Shown: positions 54,622-63,494, numbered from the stretch's first letter. The stretch: 64,000 nt of DNA from Gemmatimonadota bacterium (GCA_016719105.1 JADKAQ010000001.1:248001-312000), one strand, 5' to 3'. Program-made: numbers and translations. The notes: generated by a model not told the origin, from the sequence alone.

Positions 54622-55365
54622 ATGACTACGACAATTCCCGTTGGCCATCAGCGCTTCGTCGTTCCGACCGAGCAGTTGGACGCGTTGGTGCTCATCATCG
54701 ACGACGAGCCGCAGATTCGAAAGGCGTTGGCGCAGGTGCTCGAGGAGCGTGGCGCTCGTGTCCTCGACGCCCCCACGGGTGCCGACGGGCTGGCGCTGGC
54801 GGCCTCTCGCATGCCCGACCTCGTCATCCTCGACATCGGGCTCCCCGACATGGCGGGGGACGTGGTCTGCCGCGAACTGCGCGCGTGGAGCCAGGTTCCC
54901 ATCGTGGTGCTCTCGGCACGGCACTCCGAGGCGGAAAAGGTGCGGATGCTCGACCTCGGCGCCGATGACTATCTCACCAAGCCCTTTGGGTCGGCCGAAT
55001 TGGTGGCCCGCGTGCGGGCGCACCTGCGGCGCGCGACCGTGGTCGAGAGCGACCTGCCGGCGGTGATTCGCGCCGGGGACATCGAGATCGACTTCCATCG
55101 ACGCGGGGCCTTTCGTGGTGGCGAGCGGTTGCACCTGACGCCGCTCGAGTGGTCGCTGCTGCGCACCATGGCGACCCAGGCCGGGCGCACGCTCACGCAT
55201 CGCCAGCTGTTCGACGCGGTGTGGGCGCGCTCGCACGGGAACGCCTCGCAATACCTGCGCGTGTTCATCACGGCGCTGCGGAAGAAGATCGAGCCCGATC
55301 CGTCGTCGCCGCAGCTGATCGTGACCGAGCCCGGCGTCGGTTACCGTTTCGAGGTTCCCCGCTAG
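54622..55365 (+). CDS. KdpE-like OmpR-family response regulator
   Basis: 247 residues. Receiver domain (acidic IIDDEPQIR, phospho-acceptor Asp71 in ILDIGLPD, Lys in LTKPFGS) and a C-terminal winged helix (LHLTPLEWSLLRTMA, GNASQYLRVFITALRKKIE, VGYRFEV), both closest in style to KdpE. ATG 54622 follows GGGAG; an ATG at 54613 is the alternative. The sensor kinase follows 27 bases later. kdpFABC is not in the window, so the target may differ from potassium transport. Confidence 0.9.
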   Translation: MTTTIPVGHQRFVVPTEQLDALVLIIDDEPQIRKALAQVLEERGARVLDAPTGADGLALAASRMPDLVILDIGLPDMAGDVVCRELRAWSQVPIVVLSARHSEAEKVRMLDLGADDYLTKPFGSAELVARVRAHLRRATVVESDLPAVIRAGDIEIDFHRRGAFRGGERLHLTPLEWSLLRTMATQAGRTLTHRQLFDAVWARSHGNASQYLRVFITALRKKIEPDPSSPQLIVTEPGVGYRFEVPR

Positions 55366-55392
55366 GGCGGGGCGGGGATCGGGAGGCGGCGC

Positions 55393-56889
55393 ATGGCCGG
55401 ATCGTCACGGGACTCCCTCGAGGTGGAGCGGGGGACCACGCGCCTCGAGCGCCGGGCCTCCTGGTTGGGCGGGACGGTGGCGTTGCTCCTGTTCGTGAGC
55501 GTGATGGCGCCGTACCGGACGACGGTCGACGAGGTGCACGTCGTCCTCCCGATGCTGCTACTCATCCTGCTGGCGAGTTCGATTGGCGGGGAGCGACTGG
55601 GCTTCTTCCTGGCAGGCGTGGGCTTCGTCGCCATCGACGTGATCTTCCAGCCGCCGTTTGGCCGCTTTTCGCTCAACAAGCCGCACGACCTCACCGTCCT
55701 CATCTCGTTCTTCGTGACGGCGGCGGTGGCCACCCGCCTGCTGTCCCGGGCGCAGTACAAGGCGGCCGAGGCACGGCAGCGCAGCACCGAGCTGCAACGC
55801 ATGGCCGACCTGGGGGCCGAGATGTTGTCGACCTTGAGTCCCGCGGCGGCGGTGGAGCGCGTGGCGGTGGCGATGTGCGAGCTGCTGGGGGCGGAGCGGT
55901 GCATCATCCGTCGGGGGAGCGGGGCCGATGGTGGGGAGGTGGTGGCGTCGGTCCTGGTGGCCCCGCACGACGTCGCTCGCCAGGTGCAACCCGAGGCGCT
56001 GCACTTCCCGCTGCAGGCCGATGGCCTCGTGATCGGCGACATGCGGGTGGAGGGCGTGTCCACGTCGTCGCTGCGCGGGACGCGCGCCACCACGTTGCGC
56101 GCCATGGCGCAGTACGCCGCGCTGGGGCTGGACCGCATGCGGCTGGCGGCCGATGCGTCCCACGCCGACGCGCTGCGCGAAGCCGACCGGATGAAGGACA
56201 TGGTGCTGGCCTCCGTGTCGCACGACCTGCGCACGCCGCTCACCACCATCAAGCTGCTCGCCGCGTCGCTCGTCAGGCGCGGCGACGGCGCCGCGCAGCA
56301 GATCGAGGAGGAGGCCGACCGGCTGTCGCGCATGGTGGGTGACCTGCTCGACCTCTCGCGGGCGCGGGCGGGGGAGATGTCGCTCGCCCTCGACGTGAAC
56401 ACGCTGGAGGACCTCGTGGGGGCCGCCATGCGGCAGCTCGCTCCCCTGCTGGGCGATCGCCGCGTGCAGCGCGTGGTCGTCGACGACGACGGCCCGCTGG
56501 TGGGACAGTTCGACTTCGTCGCCTCCATGCGCGTGCTCGTAAACCTGCTGGAGAACGCGGCGAAGTATTCGCCCTCCGACGCGCCGATCGAGCTGGTGGC
56601 ACGCCGCGGCGAGGGAGAACTGGTCATCGAGGTGCGAGATCGTGGGGCTGGGGTGGCCGAGGAGGATCGCGAGCGCATCTTCGCCCCGTTCTTTCGCGCC
56701 AAGCACCGGTTGGCCGACGTGGGGGGGGCTGGGCTGGGGCTGGCGGTCGCGCGCATGCTCGCCGAGGCGCAGGGGGGGCGGCTCAGCCACGAGCCGCGCG
56801 CCGAGGGGGGGAGCATCTTCCGCTTCACGCTGCGCGCCCTCGACGCGAGCTTCGAGCCGGTCTTCGACGAACCCGAACCGGCCAGCTGA
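55393..56889 (+). CDS. KdpD-type sensor histidine kinase lacking the N-terminal KdpD/Usp domains
   Basis: 498 residues. Three or four membrane helices of the DUF4118 type (about 25-120), a GAF-like domain (about 135-255), then HisKA with His277 in SVSHDLRTPLTTIK and an HATPase domain (NLLENAAKY, VRDRGAGV, GAGLGLAVA). Classical KdpD has about 400 further N-terminal residues; these are absent. The pair with the KdpE-like regulator is clear from spacing and family. A run of G blocks follows its stop. Confidence 0.9.
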   Translation: MAGSSRDSLEVERGTTRLERRASWLGGTVALLLFVSVMAPYRTTVDEVHVVLPMLLLILLASSIGGERLGFFLAGVGFVAIDVIFQPPFGRFSLNKPHDLTVLISFFVTAAVATRLLSRAQYKAAEARQRSTELQRMADLGAEMLSTLSPAAAVERVAVAMCELLGAERCIIRRGSGADGGEVVASVLVAPHDVARQVQPEALHFPLQADGLVIGDMRVEGVSTSSLRGTRATTLRAMAQYAALGLDRMRLAADASHADALREADRMKDMVLASVSHDLRTPLTTIKLLAASLVRRGDGAAQQIEEEADRLSRMVGDLLDLSRARAGEMSLALDVNTLEDLVGAAMRQLAPLLGDRRVQRVVVDDDGPLVGQFDFVASMRVLVNLLENAAKYSPSDAPIELVARRGEGELVIEVRDRGAGVAEEDRERIFAPFFRAKHRLADVGGAGLGLAVARMLAEAQGGRLSHEPRAEGGSIFRFTLRALDASFEPVFDEPEPAS

Positions 56890-56895
56890 TCGGTC

Positions 56896-56935
56896 GGGGG
56901 AGGGGGCAGTCGAGCGGGGGGGGAGCGTGCGGGGG
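56896..56935 (+). other. Potential G-quadruplex after the sensor-kinase gene
   Basis: Four G runs of 5, 5, 8 and 5 bases with loops of 1, 9 and 7 bases, beginning 6 bases after the stop codon. This satisfies the usual G4 folding rule on the plus strand. In such a GC-rich genome chance occurrence is possible. Confidence 0.45.
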
Positions 56936-57065
56936 AGCGGACCGGGGATCCGGCGCCGCGATGCTCGGCGTCGCGCACCCTTCGGTGGCGCCGTGGCTCG
57001 GCTGGCGGGCTAGATTGCCGGGCAGTTCGCGTCCCGCCCGACCACCGACTCACCGTTCCCGTCGC

Positions 57066-58271
57066 GTGCCTCGATTCTCCGATCGATTCGGGCAGTTGCC
57101 CGCCTATCCGCTCGCCCACGTCCCCCAGCGCAAGCGCGAACTGCTGCAGGCGGGGGTTGATGTCATCGACCTCGGCGCGGGCGACGCCGACCTGGCCGCG
57201 CCTCCAGCTGCAGTCGATGCGCTCCAGCGCGCGGCGGCCGTCCCGTCGTTCGGGCGCTACGGCTTCGGGATCGGGCACGTCCCCTTCCGCGAGGCGATCG
57301 TGGCGTGGATGGCGCAGCGCTTCGGGACGACGTTCAACCCGATGACCGAGGTCGTCCCGCTCCTGGGGTCCAAGGAAGGGCTGGCGCACATCGCTTTCGC
57401 CTATCTCGGGCGCGGCGATGTCGCCGTGATTCCGGAGCCCGCGTATCAGGCGTACCAGGGCGGGACGCTGCTGAGCGACGCCACACCGCACGTGTATCCG
57501 TTGCGGCCGCGTACCAACTTCCTCGTGGAGCTCGAGGAACTCCCCGCCGAGGTGATCGCGCGTACGCGCGTGGTGTACCTCAACTACCCGAACAACCCGA
57601 CCACCGCGATCGCCCCGCGCGACTACCTGGAGCGCGTCGTGCGCTTCTGTCGCGACCGCGACGTGCTGCTCGTGTACGACAACGCCTACTCCGAGCTCGC
57701 CTTCGATGGCTACGTGCCGCCGTCCATCTTCGAGGTGGACGGGGCGCGCGAGGTGGCGATCGAGTTCCACTCGCTGTCGAAGACGTACAACATGACCGGG
57801 TGGCGGTGCGGCTGGGCGGTGGCCAAACCGGAGATTGCCGGGGCGCTGGCCAAGGTCAAGACCTTCGTCGACACCGGGACGTACATGGGGATCCAGGCGG
57901 CAGGGGTCGCGGCCATCGAGAGCTGGCGCGACTTCGTCCCGGGCAACGTGGCGATCTTCCAGGAGCGCCGCGACGCGGCGGTCGCGGCCTTTCGCGCGGC
58001 GGGGTTCGCGGTGTCGTCGCCCGCCGCGACGATGTACCTGTGGATCCCCCTCCCCGAGGGCATTCCGAGCAAGGCGTTCGCCGATCGCCTCATGAACGAC
58101 GAAGGGGTGATCGTCCTCCCCGGCTCGGGCTTTGGTGCTGGCGGGGAGGGGTTCTTCCGGATCTCCTTCATCGTGCCGCCGGCGCGGCTGGCGGACGCCG
58201 CGCAGCGCGCGGGGCGAGTCCTCGCCCGGATGCGCGACGAGGGAGCGTCCGCCCCCGATCGCACGGGGTAG
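57066..58271 (+). CDS. Class I/II aminotransferase, LL-diaminopimelate aminotransferase-like
   Basis: 401 residues, fold type I PLP enzyme. Cofactor Lys in FHSLSKTYNMTGWRCGW, YLNYPNNPTT (Asn for PLP), VYDNAYSELAF (Asp/Tyr), FFRISF (Arg for the carboxylate). GAGDADLAAPPAAVDAL and the YPLAHVPQRKREL start resemble DapL-type enzymes of lysine/peptidoglycan synthesis, but aspartate/alanine aminotransferases are close relatives. The start is GTG 57066, just before the conserved RFSDRFGQLP. The preceding 176 bases contain the G-rich stretch. Confidence 0.85.
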   Translation: MPRFSDRFGQLPAYPLAHVPQRKRELLQAGVDVIDLGAGDADLAAPPAAVDALQRAAAVPSFGRYGFGIGHVPFREAIVAWMAQRFGTTFNPMTEVVPLLGSKEGLAHIAFAYLGRGDVAVIPEPAYQAYQGGTLLSDATPHVYPLRPRTNFLVELEELPAEVIARTRVVYLNYPNNPTTAIAPRDYLERVVRFCRDRDVLLVYDNAYSELAFDGYVPPSIFEVDGAREVAIEFHSLSKTYNMTGWRCGWAVAKPEIAGALAKVKTFVDTGTYMGIQAAGVAAIESWRDFVPGNVAIFQERRDAAVAAFRAAGFAVSSPAATMYLWIPLPEGIPSKAFADRLMNDEGVIVLPGSGFGAGGEGFFRISFIVPPARLADAAQRAGRVLARMRDEGASAPDRTG

Positions 58272-58303
58272 TATCCTGCTCGAATGGGGTCCCCCCCCCG
58301 TGC

Positions 58304-58321
58304 GCGGGGTGAGCACCCCGC
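58304..58321. terminator. Possible terminator after the aminotransferase gene
   Basis: GCGGGGT (58304-58310) and ACCCCGC (58315-58321) pair around GAGC. A second C5/G5 pair follows (58325-58338). The stem is short and lacks a T tail. Confidence 0.4.
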
Positions 58322-58409
58322 TCGCCCCCTCTGAGGGGGACGCGCCCGTCGGCGCCGCACCGTCGCCGTCACACTGCCTCAACAGCCAGACCTGAACCAG
58401 GAGCAAGGG

Positions 58410-59315
58410 ATGCGTATCAACCCGCGTGGACGCAGCGAGAACCTCGAGGATCGTCGTGGGGCGTCGAGCGGCGGCGGTGGTGGGGGTGGCTTTGGTGGTG
58501 GTGGTGGCCTGGGCGGCGGTGGACGCGGCTTCGGCGGCGGGAAGCTGGGCCTTGGCGGCATCGTCATCCTCCTCATCCTGAGCGCGGTCTTCAAGCAGGA
58601 CTTCCTCGGACTGGCCGGCGGCGGTGCGACCGCGGTGCAGCCGGCGCCGTCGGCCGAGGCGGCGCCGATCAACGATCCGCAGGAGGAACCGCTCGTCCTC
58701 ATGGTCTCCGCGGTGCTCGACAGCACGCAGAGCATGTGGTCGCGCGTGCTCCCCGAACTCGGCGCGGAGTATCGCGACGCCAAGCTCGTGCTCTTCCGCG
58801 ACGCCACGGAGACGGCGTGCGGCTATGGCCAGTCGGCGACGGGGCCCTTCTACTGCCCGGGCGACGAGAAGGTCTACATCGACCTTGCCTTCTTTCAGGA
58901 GCTGCGCGATCGCTTCAAGGCCCCGGGCGACTTTGCCCAGGCGTATGTGCTCGCGCACGAGATCGGGCACCACGTGCAGAACATCCTCGGCACCAGCGGC
59001 AAGGTGCATCGCGCCCAGCAGCGCGCCAGCGAGTCGGAGGGGAACGCACTGTCGGTGCGCCTCGAACTGCAGGCCGACTGTTATGCGGGGGTCTGGGCCG
59101 CGACGGCGGCGCGGCAGGGGATCCTCGAAGCGGGTGACGTGGAAGAGGGACTCGGTGCAGCGTCGGCGGTCGGCGACGATCGCCTGCAGAAGATGGCGAC
59201 CGGGCGGGTGAGCCCCGAGTCGTGGACGCACGGGTCGTCGGCACAGCGCATGGAGTGGTTTCGCCGCGGCTTCGACGGCGGCGACGCGCGCCGCTGCGAC
59301 ACCTTCTCTCGCTGA
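58410..59315 (+). CDS. YpfJ-type neutral zinc metallopeptidase, membrane-anchored
   Basis: 301 residues. A basic start (MRINPRGRSENLEDRRG), a long polyglycine stretch (about 20-46), one membrane helix (about 49-61), then the catalytic domain with zinc motif HEIGHH (183-188), CGYGQSATGPFYCPGD and QADCYAGVWA, which are diagnostic of this family. The catalytic part would face the periplasm. The substrate of the family is unknown. Start ATG 58410 is preceded by an AGCAAGGG box. Confidence 0.93.
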   Translation: MRINPRGRSENLEDRRGASSGGGGGGGFGGGGGLGGGGRGFGGGKLGLGGIVILLILSAVFKQDFLGLAGGGATAVQPAPSAEAAPINDPQEEPLVLMVSAVLDSTQSMWSRVLPELGAEYRDAKLVLFRDATETACGYGQSATGPFYCPGDEKVYIDLAFFQELRDRFKAPGDFAQAYVLAHEIGHHVQNILGTSGKVHRAQQRASESEGNALSVRLELQADCYAGVWAATAARQGILEAGDVEEGLGAASAVGDDRLQKMATGRVSPESWTHGSSAQRMEWFRRGFDGGDARRCDTFSR

Positions 59316-59326
59316 CCCGGCGTGTG

Positions 59327-60520
59327 ATGCGCCCTTCATCTCGTCGTGCGCTGGCGTTAGGCGGCGCGCTCTCCCTTCTGCTCGCGCCGCGCATGGACGC
59401 ACAGACTCCACCTTCCGCTCCTGCGGCGCGTGCGCGCGCCCGCGACCTTGGCGTGGCACCGGGGATCTTCCGCCCCGGCGTGCAGAACGCGATCACCGAC
59501 GTTGCGGGGGTGCGTGTCGGGCAGGTGACCGTCGTGGAGGGAGACCGCGTGCGCACGGGGGTGACGGCGATCCTGCCGCACGACGGCAATCCGTTCCTCG
59601 ACCGCGTCCCGGCCGCGCTCCACGTCGGCAACGGCTTCGGCAAGTTGCTCGGCGTCTCCCAGCTGCGTGAACTGGGCGAGCTGGAGACGCCGATCCTGCT
59701 CACGTGCACGTTGTGCGTGTGGAAGGCGGCCGACGCCATGGCAGAGTGGATGCTGGCGAAACCTGGGATGGAGGGGGTGGGCTCGATCAACCCGGTGGTG
59801 GGTGAGACGAACGACGGTGGGCTGAACGCGATTCGCGAGCGGGCCATTCGCCCCGAGCACGTGCGGCAGGCGCTGGAGTCGGCGAGCGGCGGCGCGGTGG
59901 CCGAGGGGGCGGTGGGTGCTGGCGCCGGAACGATCGCCTTCGGGTGGAAGGGAGGGATCGGGACGTCGTCGCGCGTGCTGCCCGCGACGTTAGGCGGCTA
60001 CACGGTGGGCGTCCTCGTGCAGTCGAACTTCGGCGGTGTGCTGCAGGTGATGGGGGCACCGGTGGGGAAGGAACTCGGGCGCTTTTCCTTCAAGGGCGAC
60101 GTCGACGCCGAGCGCGGCGACGGCTCGATCATGATGGTAGTGGCCACGGACGCGCCGCTCTCGGACCGCAACCTCGAGCGCTTGGCCGCACGGGCGATTA
60201 TGGGATTGTCACGCACCGGGTCGGCGGCGTCGAACGGGAGCGGGGACTACGTCCTGGCGTTCTCGACGGCGACCGGCGTGCGGCGCCAGCTCTCGCCCTC
60301 AGGGGGGCCGGCGGGGGGGAGCAACGTTCGCAAGCTGGACGACCTCGCCAACGACGCGATGTCGGCGCTCTTTCAGGGCGTGGTGGAAGCGACGGAGGAG
60401 TCGATCTACAACTCGCTGTTCGCCGCGATCACCGTCACGAGCAACGGTCGCACGGTCGAGGCGCTCCCGCTCGATCGCGTAAAGGAAATCCTGAGGAAGT
60501 ACGGGGTCGCCGGACGGTAG
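59327..60520 (+). CDS. P1 family (DmpA-type) aminopeptidase, exported
   Basis: 397 residues. Signal peptide at 1-25 (ALGGALSLLLAPRMDAQ). Self-cleaving Ntn-like peptidase: the nucleophile is Ser267 in RGDGSIMMVVATDAPLS, with NAITDVAGVRVGQVTV, VGETNDGGLNAIR and GAGTIAFGWKGGIGTSSR conserved. Acts on N-terminal D- or L-amino acids of small peptides. A GTG three bases upstream is possible; ATG 59327 is preferred. It begins 11 bases after the YpfJ-type gene. Confidence 0.92.
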   Translation: MRPSSRRALALGGALSLLLAPRMDAQTPPSAPAARARARDLGVAPGIFRPGVQNAITDVAGVRVGQVTVVEGDRVRTGVTAILPHDGNPFLDRVPAALHVGNGFGKLLGVSQLRELGELETPILLTCTLCVWKAADAMAEWMLAKPGMEGVGSINPVVGETNDGGLNAIRERAIRPEHVRQALESASGGAVAEGAVGAGAGTIAFGWKGGIGTSSRVLPATLGGYTVGVLVQSNFGGVLQVMGAPVGKELGRFSFKGDVDAERGDGSIMMVVATDAPLSDRNLERLAARAIMGLSRTGSAASNGSGDYVLAFSTATGVRRQLSPSGGPAGGSNVRKLDDLANDAMSALFQGVVEATEESIYNSLFAAITVTSNGRTVEALPLDRVKEILRKYGVAGR

Positions 60521-60607
60521 CGCCTCACCTGTCGGCGCGTCGCGGTCTCGCAAGCGGCATTGCACCTGACTCGGCGCGGCGGCCACTCCCACACAATTGG
60601 CTGGCAT

Positions 60608-60631
60608 CACCCCACCCGTCCGGGTGGGGTG
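60608..60631 (+). terminator. Terminator after the P1 peptidase gene
   Basis: A perfect 10-bp stem (CACCCCACCC at 60608-60617 with 60622-60631) and a GTCC loop. Followed by TCGTCGTATT. Confidence 0.7.
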
Positions 60632-60638
60632 TCGTCGT

Positions 60639-60686
60639 ATTCATGAAATGCTTCGAACCCTTTCACCTCTGGAGCATTCATGAAAT
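60639..60686. promoter_or_regulatory. Two copies of ATTCATGAAAT flanking the ompW leader
   Basis: ATTCATGAAAT at 60639-60649 and 60676-60686, 37 bases apart; the core TTCATGAA is a perfect palindrome. The second copy contains the ompW ATG. Could be an operator pair that blocks transcription or translation, or a duplication. Confidence 0.35.
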
Positions 60687-61312
60687 CCCGCTACGTCGTA
60701 GCCTTGCTCGGCGCCCTGGCGCTCGCCGCCGCCCCCTCTGCCGCGCAGCAGCCGGCCGAAGGGAAGTTCCTCGTGCGCCTTCGCGCCCTCTCGCTCACGC
60801 CGGCCGACAAGTCGGACGCGATCCCGTCGCTCTCGGTGCCGACCGATGCCATCACGGTCAGCAGCAAGATCTTCCCGGAAATCGACATCTCGTACTTCTT
60901 CACGAAGAACATCGCCGCGGAGCTCGTGCTCACGTATCCGCAGCAGCATGACGTCGAACTGTCGGGGACGAAGATCGGGACGTTCAAGCACCTCCCGCCG
61001 TCGCTGCTGCTGCAGTACCACTTCCTCCCGGATGCGACCTTCCGTCCGTACGTCGGCGCCGGCGCGAACCTGACGCTGATCTCCGATGTGCAGCTGGCGG
61101 TTCCGGGCGTTGGCGCGCTGGACCTCGAGGACTCGAGCGTTGGTGTGGTCGGGCAGCTGGGTGCCGACATCAAGGTCGGGCCGAAGCACTTCCTCAACAT
61201 CGACATCAAGAAGGTGACGATCGGCTCCGACGTCCTGACCGGTGGCAGCAAGGTCTCGGCGGTGAAGGTCGATCCGTTCCTGGTGAGCGTCGGCTTCGGG
61301 ATCCGCTTCTAG
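60680..61312 (+). CDS. ompW: OmpW family outer-membrane protein
   Basis: 210 residues. Signal peptide 1-22 (LGALALAAAPSAAQ). OmpW signatures: FLVRLRALSLTPADKSD, PEIDISYFFTKNIAAELVL, LPPSLLLQYHF and RPYVGAGANLTLI; ends in an aromatic-containing GFGIRF typical of barrels. GGAG stands 6 bases before the ATG. Would form an eight-stranded barrel for small hydrophobic molecules. Confidence 0.94.
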   Translation: MKSRYVVALLGALALAAAPSAAQQPAEGKFLVRLRALSLTPADKSDAIPSLSVPTDAITVSSKIFPEIDISYFFTKNIAAELVLTYPQQHDVELSGTKIGTFKHLPPSLLLQYHFLPDATFRPYVGAGANLTLISDVQLAVPGVGALDLEDSSVGVVGQLGADIKVGPKHFLNIDIKKVTIGSDVLTGGSKVSAVKVDPFLVSVGFGIRF

Positions 61313-61349
61313 CCGACCGTCGGCCACGGCCGACCAGACGGGCTAGCTT

Positions 61350-61390
61350 GAGGGGCGACACGCGCGATACCGCGCGCCGTGTCGCCCCTC
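61350..61390 (+). terminator. Terminator after ompW
   Basis: A perfect 13-bp stem (61350-61362 with 61378-61390; GAGGGGCGACACG) with an inner CGCG pair in the loop, followed by TCCTCGTT. Confidence 0.75.
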
Positions 61391-61461
61391 TCCTCGTTGG
61401 CGCGATCGTCCATCGCGGCGCGGGGTATGAACGCGGGTCACCTCCTCCCCCCGGAGCCCAC

Positions 61462-61935
61462 ATGCCGAGGACCCGTCGCTGGCTGTTGCTGCCGCTGTTG
61501 ATGTGCGCCGCCTTTCCCGCCGCCGCGCACGCGCAATCGCGCGCGATCTCGCTCTGGTTAGGCGCCGGTCGCACGGTGTACAAGGACTCGATCTCGTTCT
61601 CGCCGCGCAATCTCGACGCACATGGGGCAGTGCAGCTCGACCTTCCGCTCTTCCCGGTGGCGCTGCGCGGCGACGTGACCTTCGCGGGTGGCGACTTTCG
61701 CGAGGGGCGCCGCAACGTGATCGCCAGCGCTGTCGTGCCGTTGCGGCTGCCGGTGATCCAGCCGTATGCGATGGCGGGGTACGGGATCTACGACTGGGGG
61801 AAGGGCGGGGAGGAGCGCGGCCTCTCGTACGGGGCCGGGGTGCGCCTGCAGCTTGGCGGCCTGGGGCTCTTCGGCCAGCTGCGGCGCCACGAGCCGCTCG
61901 ACCGCTCCGTCGCGACGCTCGGCGTGGTATTCTAG
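61462..61935 (+). CDS. Small outer-membrane beta-barrel protein, hypothetical
   Basis: 157 residues. Signal peptide 1-24 (RRWLLLPLLMCAAFPAAAHAQ with cleavage after AHA). The rest alternates polar and hydrophobic residues as in barrel strands (AISLWLGAGRTVY, QLDLPLFPVALRGDVTFAG, IQPYAMAGYGIYDWG) and ends in Phe (TLGVVF), the usual BAM signal. No family recognised. ATG 61462 is preceded by GGAG. It lies between ompW and an M28 peptidase, all in the same direction. Confidence 0.75.
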   Translation: MPRTRRWLLLPLLMCAAFPAAAHAQSRAISLWLGAGRTVYKDSISFSPRNLDAHGAVQLDLPLFPVALRGDVTFAGGDFREGRRNVIASAVVPLRLPVIQPYAMAGYGIYDWGKGGEERGLSYGAGVRLQLGGLGLFGQLRRHEPLDRSVATLGVVF

Positions 61936-62060
61936 TCGCACAGCGAATTGGCGCGCTCGCCCGTTCCTGTGGAGTCGCGCCTCGACGGCCCGACTCCCGA
62001 GGCGTCGCGCATCGCGCGCGGGTTCTCCCTGGCCATCACGCCCCCGCACCCCGTTCCGTC

Positions 62061-63458
62061 ATGCCGATCGTCCGTTTCTCCGCGCGCCGGCACCACCGCG
62101 TGCTCGCCGCGGCGTGCGCCGTGGCCCTCGTCGCCCTGCCGCTGCCGGCGCAGTCCGTCGCTTCCCGCTACAAGGCCGTCGCCGATCGCATCATCGCGGA
62201 GTCGATGCGCGACAGCGCGGCGTGGAACCGCGTCGCCCTTCTGACCGAGACGCACGGCCACCGGCTGAGCGGGTCGCCGCAGCTGGAGCGGGCGATCGAC
62301 TGGATCATCGCCCGGATGAAGGAGGATGGGCTGGACAACGTGAAGGGCGAGCCGGTGATGGTGCCGCGCTGGGTGCGTGGCGAAGAGTCGGCCGAGATGA
62401 TCCTGCCGCGCCGGGCACCGCTCCCGATGCTGGGGCTGGGTGGGAGCATCGGGACCCCCGCGTCGGGGATCACCGCCGAGGTGATGGTCGCCTCTTCGTT
62501 CGCCGATCTGGAGAAGCGCGCCAGCGAGGCCAAGGGAAAGATCGTCCTCTTCACTTTCCCGTGGACCAACTACGGGGAGACCGGCGCCTACCGCCGGCAG
62601 GGGGCGATAGCGGCGGCCAAGGCCGGCGCGCTCGCGTCGCTCATTCGCTCGGTGACGCCGTACTCCATGCGCACCCCGCACACCGGGTCGATGGCCTACG
62701 ACACGACCGTGCGAAAGATCCCGCACGCCGCCCTCGCCCCCGAGGATGCGGACATGATCGCGCGCATGGTGGCGCGCGGAGAGAAGGTCGTCGTGAAGCT
62801 CACGATGTCGGCGCAGACGCTCCCCGACGTGCAGTCGCGCAACGTGATGGGGGAGATCCGCGGGTCGCAGTTCCCTGACGAAGTCATCGTCATGGGCGGT
62901 CACATCGACTCGTGGGACGTGGGGCGTGGTGCGATGGACGACGCCGGCGGCGTGGTGGCGGCGTGGGAGGCGTTGCGCGTCCTCAAGCGGCTCGGCCTCA
63001 CACCCAAGCGCACCATCCGCGTGGTGGGGTGGACCAACGAGGAGAACGGCATGCGCGGTGGCAACGCCTATCGCGATGCGCACAAGGCGGAGCTGGACAA
63101 CCACCTGCTGGCGATCGAGTCCGACGGCGGCGTCTTCAAGCCGCTGGGCTTCGGCTTCACGGGACCCGACGCCGCCTTCGCCACGCTTCGCGACATCGGC
63201 AAGCTGCTCGACCCGATCGGGGCGGGGCAGATCACCAAGGGGGGCGGTGGCGCCGACATCGGGCCCATCATGGCGCTCGGCGTTCCCGGGATGGGGCTCA
63301 ACGTGGATGACTCGCGCTACTTCTGGTTCCACCACACCGATGCCGACACGGTGGACAAGCTCGACCCTCGCGAGGTGGCGCAGTGCGTGGCGACGTTGGC
63401 GGTGATGACGTACATCGTGGCCGACATGCCTGAGCGCCTGCGTCCGGCGGGGCGCTGA
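62061..63458 (+). CDS. M28 family metallopeptidase (carboxypeptidase Q-like), exported
   Basis: 465 residues. Signal peptide to about residue 31 (VALPLPAQS). A protease-associated domain is inserted (about 130-240). Zinc ligands: MGGHIDSWDVG, MDDAGGV, TNEENGMRG, ESDGG and a late His in FWFHHTDAD. The order and length match plasma glutamate carboxypeptidase-type enzymes. Together with the first M28 peptidase it would digest exported or environmental peptides. A 14-base tandem repeat runs over its stop codon. Confidence 0.92.
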   Translation: MPIVRFSARRHHRVLAAACAVALVALPLPAQSVASRYKAVADRIIAESMRDSAAWNRVALLTETHGHRLSGSPQLERAIDWIIARMKEDGLDNVKGEPVMVPRWVRGEESAEMILPRRAPLPMLGLGGSIGTPASGITAEVMVASSFADLEKRASEAKGKIVLFTFPWTNYGETGAYRRQGAIAAAKAGALASLIRSVTPYSMRTPHTGSMAYDTTVRKIPHAALAPEDADMIARMVARGEKVVVKLTMSAQTLPDVQSRNVMGEIRGSQFPDEVIVMGGHIDSWDVGRGAMDDAGGVVAAWEALRVLKRLGLTPKRTIRVVGWTNEENGMRGGNAYRDAHKAELDNHLLAIESDGGVFKPLGFGFTGPDAAFATLRDIGKLLDPIGAGQITKGGGGADIGPIMALGVPGMGLNVDDSRYFWFHHTDADTVDKLDPREVAQCVATLAVMTYIVADMPERLRPAGR

Positions 63459-63494
63459 CGTCGGGGCGCTGACGTCGGGGCGCTGACGTCGGGG
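63449..63494. repeat. 14-base tandem repeat over the M28 stop codon
   Basis: GGGGCGCTGACGTC occurs three times (63449-63462, 63463-63476, 63477-63490) plus GGGG. The TGA of the peptidase gene lies in the first copy. Each unit also carries GACGTC, a palindrome. Confidence 0.8.

Noticed and set aside
55362..59459. Open frame of about 1365 codons antisense to the sensor kinase, aminotransferase and peptidase genes
   Set aside because: Same reason: low-complexity translation, no start signal, strong genes on the opposite strand.
60645..60680. Leader peptide beginning with the first ATTCATGAAAT box
   Set aside because: The frame starting there continues out of phase into ompW with no plausible stop nearby and no clear ribosome-binding box.
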